A stretch of DNA of 64,000 nt, taken from positions 19,210,492 through 19,274,491 of the forward strand of contig NC_133897.1 in NCBI RefSeq assembly GCF_964199755.1, written 5' to 3'. Below the pieces are notes generated by a model that worked only from the letters and a program-made list of their open reading frames with translations, searched no databases and had not been told where the DNA came from. Shown one piece after another: positions 54,101-63,100 of the stretch (position 1 is its first letter; each line of letters opens with the position of its first letter). The stretch is from Larus michahellis (lineage: Eukaryota > Chordata > Aves > Charadriiformes > Laridae). Made by a program: the position numbers and the translations under genes.

Positions 54101-57100
54101 CAAATATTTTTGTTTTTATTTGTCCTCTGATGGGAGCAAGGGGAAAAGGTTAGCTGTCCCTAACACTAGCCTTAAAATCACTGGCATACACTGGCTTAAA
54201 ATATCCACTTCGATATGGGTACCAGATGACAGCTGTACAGTATTCTGTTCCCATATTTCAATTGTCAATGCATAAATTAAAACTGAGCATTTTGCTTTTC
54301 CCTTTTGAGATTTTTACAAACTGAGCCTCTGTGTCTACAGTCAAACAATGTTTGGTTATACATTAACGCTGCATGAGCACTATGGGAATATAATGCAGAA
54401 CCTGAGGCAGAGTCTGAGTACTTTTACATTTGTACACACATAAACACACACACACAGACATTTATACATAAAATCCATCAGTTTTATCCTGTATATATAC
54501 ACTATATATATATACAGATTGATTATATATTTATATATATTTATATAAAGCAAAGGTGTATATTGATCATGGGTTTAGGCTTTTAAATGAACAGGTCAGA
54601 GTGCAGCTGAGGTAGAGTTCCGCTAGCCCAACTTTCACACATCTAAAAATGGAGTGAAGAGCACAAGACAGGCACTTCCAGAAGATGGTTCAGCTCGCTT
54701 AAGGTAGCTGCTTGTGGCAGGTGGGATGACTTGCGCTGCAAACGCATCCTCCCCTCTCCCTTGAATATATGGGAGCTGCTGTAACTAGCCCAGGGTAGGC
54801 ACCCAATGCTTGGACAGCCAAAGCGAGACAAGATAAAACCCACCCTTTAAGCAGATCAAGGTAGCTCTGCTGAAAGCAGCAACATCACACCATGTTACAC
54901 CAGCCGGGTATATGCGCTGGCAAATTTAACATTGTTTTGACTTTGTTAAGATTTGTATTTATCCCGCTGGAGATATGTAGACTGTTCCACAGCCCACAGA
55001 CACTGTGCCGTTCATGTCGAATCAGCGTCCTCGCTCTGCTCTTCCAGCGAGGCTGCCCCTGCTCTGGGCTTTCCCTGACCTCACTGGCCCTCCCGTCAAT
55101 CCAAGGGAAAACGCCACAGAGGGATTGCATCGCTGGCAAGGGGGTCAGTACAGATCGGGCTTTTTCTTCCCCTTTCAACTATCTTGACAGGTACGAACGT
55201 ATTTCTACAACTCTTTTCACAAAGGACAAAACAAGAAATGGAGAGACTAAGAGGAAATGTTTGGATACCTGTCCCTAAAAAATGCAGATGTCATATAACA
55301 GCTGATGATGATGATTTAGGTGACTGAACTAAGGTGTCCAAGTTGAAGCAATTTGGCCTATCTTGTCCAAAGTCATTGGCTCAGTGTCAAAAGAATTTCT
55401 TCAGTACCAGGCTTTCCTATTAGTATTTATTACCTAGCCATTTAGCCTTAAGCTTATTAATAAGCCCTCATTCTGCCTTTAATTTTGCAGCTGTGTTTAC
55501 ACCCATGGTTAATTGCAGGCAACAAAACACACCTACAGAATTTGGAAAACCTAATCAGGCCTTTATGCTTTGCATGTATTGATACTGTATATGTCATTCC
55601 AGAGAACGCAGAGAGTGAGAACCTTTTCTTCACAACACTAAAGCCTTCAGGTGAAGCCGTGACGGTTTGAAATGAGAAGACAGCACAGAGACGATTTTGA
55701 CTATTGCCTAAAAAAGCAGAACCTGCACACCTGGGAATTGCTGCCTTAAGTGAGTGAATTAGAAAGATGCACTTTGCACAAACCAGAAACTGCAGAGAAA
55801 GCAAGGATGAGAGGGGGCAGCACGGGCACACACCTGCCAGGGAGCCCGTCCCCACACAGGGTTCCTCTAGATGAAGTGACCTCCGGCATCCAGCTCTTCC
55901 TCAGGCATTCATCTTTCCTGACTCACCCTACCTCAGGCACAGTTTGCCAGATTTGGGCAGATCTGGCGCTGGCACTGAGCCCTTCACCCCGGCCTGCCGC
56001 CTGCACCCAGCCTCTGCCCACCAGGACTAGCTGAGCTGTGTTGCTATTGCTCTTCTCTCCCCTCTCAGGTCCCTGACCAGCCTGGGGGGGCTATTGTGGC
56101 TCAAGCCTGCAAGGTGGGTAACCGAAGACCAGCCAGGCCAGGGACTGAACAGTAACCACCCACTGCCCAGTTTTCAAAAGCTTTGTCTTAAGTCCTGGGC
56201 TCGTGATACACATTAAGATGCTGCCCTGTGTGATGGAGGCCACGGTTTTGGTCAGGACCTCTTCAGAACTACAGTAAAAGCTGTCAGAGCTTTTGCTCTC
56301 AGTGCTTTTTAAATAAGGACTCAAGAAGAAGTAATGTAAATTCTTCTCGTCTTTTTCTCCACCTCTGTGGAAAGGTCCAGGATAAAACTCCTACACCACT
56401 TCCCACGTGTGTATTTGGATGTGAGAAGCTGAAGATGAGCCTTGCCTGATCTTCTGCACAGCATGAACTGCACCTTTCATGCCCTCGGAGAGACGAATAT
56501 CCCAGGCTGTTATCAGCAAGGCCTGTCCTTTGCTTAATAGTCCAAGCGTTCTTTCCCTCTCCATTAGGTCAATGAACTTTCTTTCCAGAAGGGCTCCTTC
56601 CCCACCAGCTCTCAGTCTGTTCTCTTTTGACAAACCAAGGTGCTATGCCCAATGTCAAGTCTTTCAATTTTTTGCTATTTGGTGAGACAGATAGGCCAAA
56701 ATTTTTAGCAATGAAATTCCAGAGTAAGATAGGAGGTGACAAAGAGTATATATGAAAAGACTAAGTGGAATGATTAAAAAAAAAAAAAAAAAAAGTCTTA
56801 ACAATGTAGTGTTCATCAAAGTCAATGACTTCTCTACAGTTAATCACGCTCATTTTTTGCCTTACTGGCTTGCCCTGAAGGAAAGGCAAGGTTTCTGAGC
56901 CTTCAAGCACTTGGACTAACCAGCCACCCAGGTACCCCACTGAGCTCAACAGGCAGCTCACACACGGAAAGCTGACTGCACACTGGAATGTTGGCAGTAT
57001 CTCACCGACTCCACTATAATTACTTAAAGGGATGCTACGTCTTTCCCTCTTTGCTCCAATTTCCCCTGCGGTGATGGAGAGCATTGTTGTGTTTCTTCTC

Positions 57101-60100
57101 CCCATTATTAATACAAAACTCTTTCTATTTCATGTAATCCATAAAAAGTGGGGACAAAAAGGAAATGCAAGGGAAATGTCTCTTCTGATTATGTTTCCCA
57201 TGTGCCATTACAGCTGCTCGTAATGCAGTGCAATTTGCTCAAACAGACCCTCATAATCACATCCCTGAAATTCATAAACATGCAATACTTTATCTCAAAG
57301 AGGCCACTGGTGGTTATTAGCAAGTGTCCTCTCAAACATGCATATTTAATTATGTTTACTTTTTAACTACGGGGATGTCATATAGCATAGTCTGAAAAAT
57401 AAAGAAAGCTTGAAATATCATGTACCAGGTGAAAATATCCCATCGCCACAGCCCCCTGGCCAGCCAACCATCTCTCTCATTTTCCTTAGTGTGACATATT
57501 CCAAAAGTACAAACACTGGAGCAATTTCATAGGTGAACCTGAAATGTAGTAATGTCCATATTTAATGCTTTCATCTACAACACTAACACATCTTTATCCA
57601 ATATTACATTACATTACAGCTACAATATACTCTATCTTGCACTGGGTAGAGTTCTGTTTTACAATACTTTTGACAAACCTCCTTTTGATTTGATGTCAAA
57701 TGTCCAGAAGGAGGAATGCTGAGAGCACTTGAGACTCCCATTTCCACCCATTTCAGTGAAACAAATCTTGCCCACCGCTTCCAGGCTCAAGGCTTTGCCC
57801 TGTACTCGAGAGCTGCTGGGCAGAGACAGACGTTCGCCTTGCAAAAACCTGTGTTTGTGCCTAGCTGCATACACATTAGCAGTCCGATTCATGATGACAA
57901 GACAGAGCACGAAGCCAAGCATGTGCACAAAAATGCTTCTTAGTCCCAAAGTGAAAAAACCCCACACATTAAAGTCTGCACCTCTTTCTTGCAGAAAGCA
58001 ATGCCTCTAACTGCTCTGAGTATGGACTGTGCATAACCTCTCTACATGAATGCGACTGTTCACTTAGCACACCTTTCATTTCACATATTTGTGCATGCAA
58101 AATGCTAAAATATTTTTTTTTCTGTATATTTTTGGGGGGTTGGAAAACCGACATCATATATTAGTATGATGACATTTAATAGAAGACAGCCCACAGGACA
58201 ATGTTGAAAGTCTTAATGAAAATAGCTATAACGACCATTTTAAAAGCAGACTATTGTTTTTCCAGCAACCTTAACATAAAAGTATTCTTTCTTTCATTTA
58301 GCTACAGCAGCTAGTATTTTACAGTATGACTGTAAAATTATATTAAATATTATTATGGAAAAAAAATCTGCTACTTACATATTAGTATTTGCTGCTGATG
58401 TCAGCCAGTCTGCTGCCAATCCAACCATGTCCAATCCAGTTGAAAGCTGATTAAAATATCTAGGGTGCCCTGCATAAGATGGAAAATGTTATCAAAAGGC
58501 TGATGACTCTGAACGAAACTATTCAGTCCTGAATGGTATATTTACCTCCAGATTTCTATAGAGAAGGAAGTGCTTTCAAGGTATGAAACAAAGCAAACAG
58601 CAATAAATACGTTTCTTGGAAAAGGCAGGATTTCTCTTCTTTCTCATTCCAAACACAGTAAAATCAGAGTAATTACACTGAACACAGAATAATGAATTCC
58701 AACATTCCCTATTATCCTCTCAATAGGCCTTGAAAATTAGCACGACGCTGCCTCACAAAAATAGCTGTTTGCTCCTGTTAGTGTGTCACATGTTGTCACT
58801 GGATGTGTTTTTGCCTGGCTAGGTTTGAAAGGCACGCACGAGACACCATCTGAAGAGCTTGCCAGTACACGTAACGTCAGTGATGAATGGCTAATGATTA
58901 TAATAGACAGAGCGAAATGAGAAAATGGAACATTTTGGTGACCGCTTTGCACATGACTCAAAGGCTGATGATTGTACGAAGATGGCAGGGAAGGTGGCGG
59001 TCCTTGTCATTTCTTCCCTGTCAGAGTGCAATTACAAATAGCCTGGCTGCTCGTGATTGTGATTTTAAACAAATCCCATGAAAACCAGCACTACTGCCCC
59101 CGCAGAACAACGCACAAGAACATACTCAGTGGGCTGATAGTCCATTTACCTGGTTCATCTAATTGGCTCCTGATTTTTTCCTAAAATACTGTTACAGATT
59201 TCTCTTAAAAATGTGCCTAAAGCCATTAAATCCAGGAACCGTTAAAACTCAGGTTTTACTAGTTGCTCACTGCAAGCCCCTGTTAAGTGGCATAATTACC
59301 GGTACAAATTACAGACAGTTCACAATTACTTAAATGCTGTCCGACTCAAAGGAAGGCAGCCTCTGCTTGAAAAACACCTGTCCTGACACACAGACCACGT
59401 ACTGTTCCTGCTGTCATGGGAAACAAAAGATAGAGCAAGATGATTGAGGAAATGCAGACCCAGCACCAAGAGAAAACTTATCTTTGGTCTCTGGTGACCT
59501 CTTATCAGGCGCGGACACATGGCGGGCAGAACAGCACAGGGAATTGCTCCCCGGCCCCCACCTTGCAGCACACAAAGGCAGGGTAATGGGGATGTGTGGA
59601 CAGACGGGAGCAGGGGAAAAGGGGTTGGGGGGGGCACACATGCAAAATCCCGTGCCCTTAATCTGAGACGAGCCCCATGCCGCTGCCATCCAGCCTCTGT
59701 TTTGCACTGAGCCCTCCCCACCAGAGATAGGAACTGGCACTTTCCCCTGGTCCACGCTCCCCAGGACACGTGGCCAAGCCTCCTCAGGTGCCGAGGGATG
59801 CTGCTGAGTCCCAGCAGGACGAACAGTGTCCAGCCCCTGCCCTGCACGCTCTCAAACGGGGCAGGCAGACCTGGGGCACGTGTGCACCCTTGCCACCACT
59901 GCCAAAGCCACAGCGCTCCCACGCCAGGGGCCCTGCCTGCAGAGGACGGCATCTCCCCTGACAACGGGGTTTTGAGAGAGATTTCGGTATTTATAGCTCG
60001 GGTTCAATCCCACAGCCAGGCTCTGAGCGGGTTCCCAAATTCTGCTGGAAGGCAACTGAAAATCAGGAGCTGAAAGCCTTTGGTGAACGTGGAGCACAGG

Positions 60101-63100
60101 AAGGCTCAAAGAGGCCAGAAAAGCTCCTGCTTTGTAAATAAATCCACACTGAAAAGCTGGGGAATAGCAGAACTCGTATTTGCAGCTGCAGTGTCTCGGC
60201 GGCTCTCCGTCAGCGCCGTACCCAGCCCCAGGCGACAGCCCTGTTGTCACTGCTTGTTTCTTCAAGGAAACCCCACCGCACAGCTCCTGCTTTAGGAGCT
60301 GCCACAGGAGCAGGGCCGGCTGCAGGCAGGGGTCAGGCAGCCATAACCTGGAGGGAGCCAGGGGCGGGGGAGCCGCTACAGAGACGAGACGACAAGGAGA
60401 GCAGGGGCTGCTGCGTCGGCTGATGGCAGAGCCCCCAGCGCCCACACCTGTAACACGGCCCCCGCCAGTCAGTGCCCTTCCCTCCTGCAGCGTGGCTTTA
60501 ACGTGCCACGGCAGAGAACGCAATGCCCCAATCCTACCCCAACCTCAGCAGCAAGGGTTTGTCTGTCCAGGTGACACCCTAATAGGTGAGCGAGCTCTCT
60601 TCCCTCCGCTAGATGATGGCCATGGAAAATTGTGGCTTTGCCTAAAACACAGGCCCAACCAGCTAGGTAAGAAGAGTTTGTGAGAGATGCTCAAAAATCA
60701 CCCTGCCTGAAACACACATCCTTTGTGGTGGTTGTCACAAAACAAAGAGGTGACTGGAAAAGAGACTGACGGGGGCGGGTGGTGGCGGAGATGTGAAAAT
60801 AGGAGATTACTGGTTGGTTTAGCAATACACAACATATTTACACATATCCCAGAGTAAATGGGGAGATGATGGGCAAGAACTGGGGCTGAGGCACTGGGAC
60901 AGCCAGGGCTGGGCTTTCCCTGCCGAGGACGTGCCTTCGCCCCACGCACCCTCCTCTCCGACATGCTCCCGCCTGCGCGGGGTGTCAGGCACGGACGCCA
61001 ACACGCAGCATCCGCAGCCTCGACAGGGAAGCGACGAGAAGGGCCAGAAGGGCCAGGCAAAGCCAGACAGCACGGATAAAGGCACGGCTGGTGGCCCTGG
61101 GCTTGGCCTTGCCCGCAGCCCCATGGCCTGCTGCCGGCATCAGGGCCTGCCAGGGAACAAGGCTGGGCCAGCGCCAGCTCCTTGCACCCTTCCTGGGGTT
61201 TCCAAGCCATTTGTAAATGCTCCCATTTCCCCCAGCGAGCATTGCACAGGAACTGAATTTCACATCCATCTCTCCCCGCACTTGCAGACGCTGCCTTTTA
61301 GATTCTCTCAGACAAAATTCTCACTGGGGGTGGATGCTGGTAGCTGGTCAGGGGGCAGAAAGCCGCGTGTGGCTCCCCCGGGCACCCCAGCAAGCCGTGG
61401 CACGCAGGCAACACCTGGGAGCATCCCACATCCGCCCCTCGGCCAAAAAATCAGCCAGCCGGCTCCTTGAATCCCAACCGGGCATCAGTGCTGGGACGTG
61501 GGGATCCAGCTGCGAGGCTAATCTAAGCTATACGATTTATTTTCCAATCAGCCTCCCAGGCCCCTGCAGCCAAACGCAGCCCAGGGTGGCCCCCCCTAGC
61601 CCAGGAGGGGTCGTGTCTGAAGGGCTCCCGCAGCCGGAGGGGAGGCAGACCCCCGCCGACAGAAACCTCACCGCACTGCCCATCCTCTGAGGGTAATTCA
61701 AGCGTTTTGCTCTGGAGCACAAGCCGAAGGGCTCCGGGTATAAATCCGGTGCGTTTCGTGACACCACCCCCCTCACAATGGGGCGGCCACCCCAGAAGGC
61801 GGCAGCCAACCGAGGTAGCTCCGCACCCCCCGGCCAAACACCACCACATCTCACACAACCCCCCAGCACCGGTCCTTGCACCTTGAAAACGCTAATTTCA
61901 TCAAAACGAATAAAAAAATACCAAGAAGGGAAAGCCTCACATATTTACGGGGAGGAAGAAAAATGGTAACATTGTTTTACAGGGTCTTTTTTTGGATGCA
62001 CAAAATGAACTAGGTCCATTATGTGAAACAGGCTACGACAATAAAAGCTTAACGAAAATCGCTTCAGAAACCCTATTCTTTGATTTTCCACGTTCACACA
62101 TCCCGTGTTTCACAGCATTCCGTGAAAATATGTTTCCTACGCCCTACCCAGACACATCACATGGATCACTGGACTGATCGACTTTGTTCCTGTGGACATC
62201 ATCTATCTAACTATTTACTCCAATATTTTACAGACGTTTTGGCAGCCCCCGGACTCATGCTTCAAAAACATTCAGCTGGACATTTCCACCTCTAAACGAG
62301 GATTATACAGATCCCCCACCATCTTTACTGGAATCAGTCTGTTCTGTTCCCAAAAGGTGACAAAACCTGGTTTTTTGTTTTCCGCTCAACCTCTATTCAG
62401 CCTTTTGTCTCTTTCCGCAATTGCTACGCGTTTATTTTTAAGCAATTTCTCAGTAATTCAAATTCCCCCGAAGAGCTCCCCGCACCCGCGTTATTTTGCA
62501 ATCACAGCCGTTAATTGAAGCTACGCTTTTTGCCCGCTCCGCCGCCGTTTATTTAAGGTGGCCCCGGGTGCGGCGCCGGGGGCGTCCGTCCCCACGCCCG
62601 GGCAACCCCCGCGCTCCCCCCACCCCGCCACGAAGCCCACCCGGGGGCACGACTAACGGGGGGTGTGTGGGGGTGTGTGTGTGTGTCCCAGACAGGCAGG
62701 AGTCAACCCATCCCTGCCCTCCCTCGTGAAAAACAACGACGACAAAAGGCTATTAAAACAATCGGGGATTTGTTTTCATTGCTTGAGCCTAAAGTTGGGA
62801 AAAAAACAACCCACCCCTCAACACTCCTGTGCACAGTTCTGCCAAATTCTCCTATTTTTATGTCCCACAGGTAAGGGGAGAGACACGGCAAATGGCCGCT
62901 CAAAGCTCCCATTTACAGGATGTTTATTGCGATTTTGGCTGTTACGTGGGTTGGTCCCTCCTGCCCCCCTGCAGGGACGACATCCCCCTCCCTGCCCGGT
63001 GCCTCCGAGCTCCGCTCCCGACCCAGCCCCGGCGTGTGCGGAGCGAGGGGCGACCCCCGGGCCATCACTGGTAAAATGGATGAAAAGGATGAAAAGGAAA

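Larger units (their letters stand above)
53598..57425 (-). other. GAD2: GAD2 intron 6 (3.8 kb)
   Basis: Contains a CA/TA microsatellite cluster at 54,433-54,548 and a 19-base A run on the plus strand at 56,776-56,794. The rest looks like unique intron sequence with only chance frames. Confidence 0.85.

Noticed and set aside
56776..56794. A19 run as the tail of a processed pseudogene
   Set aside because: The sequence to its left has no recognisable gene body or target-site duplication.
59852..60523. Longest open frame in the window, 223 codons on the minus strand
   Set aside because: It lies in the GC-rich intron 4 block where stops are rare, overlaps several other long frames on both strands, and shows no domain or splice context.
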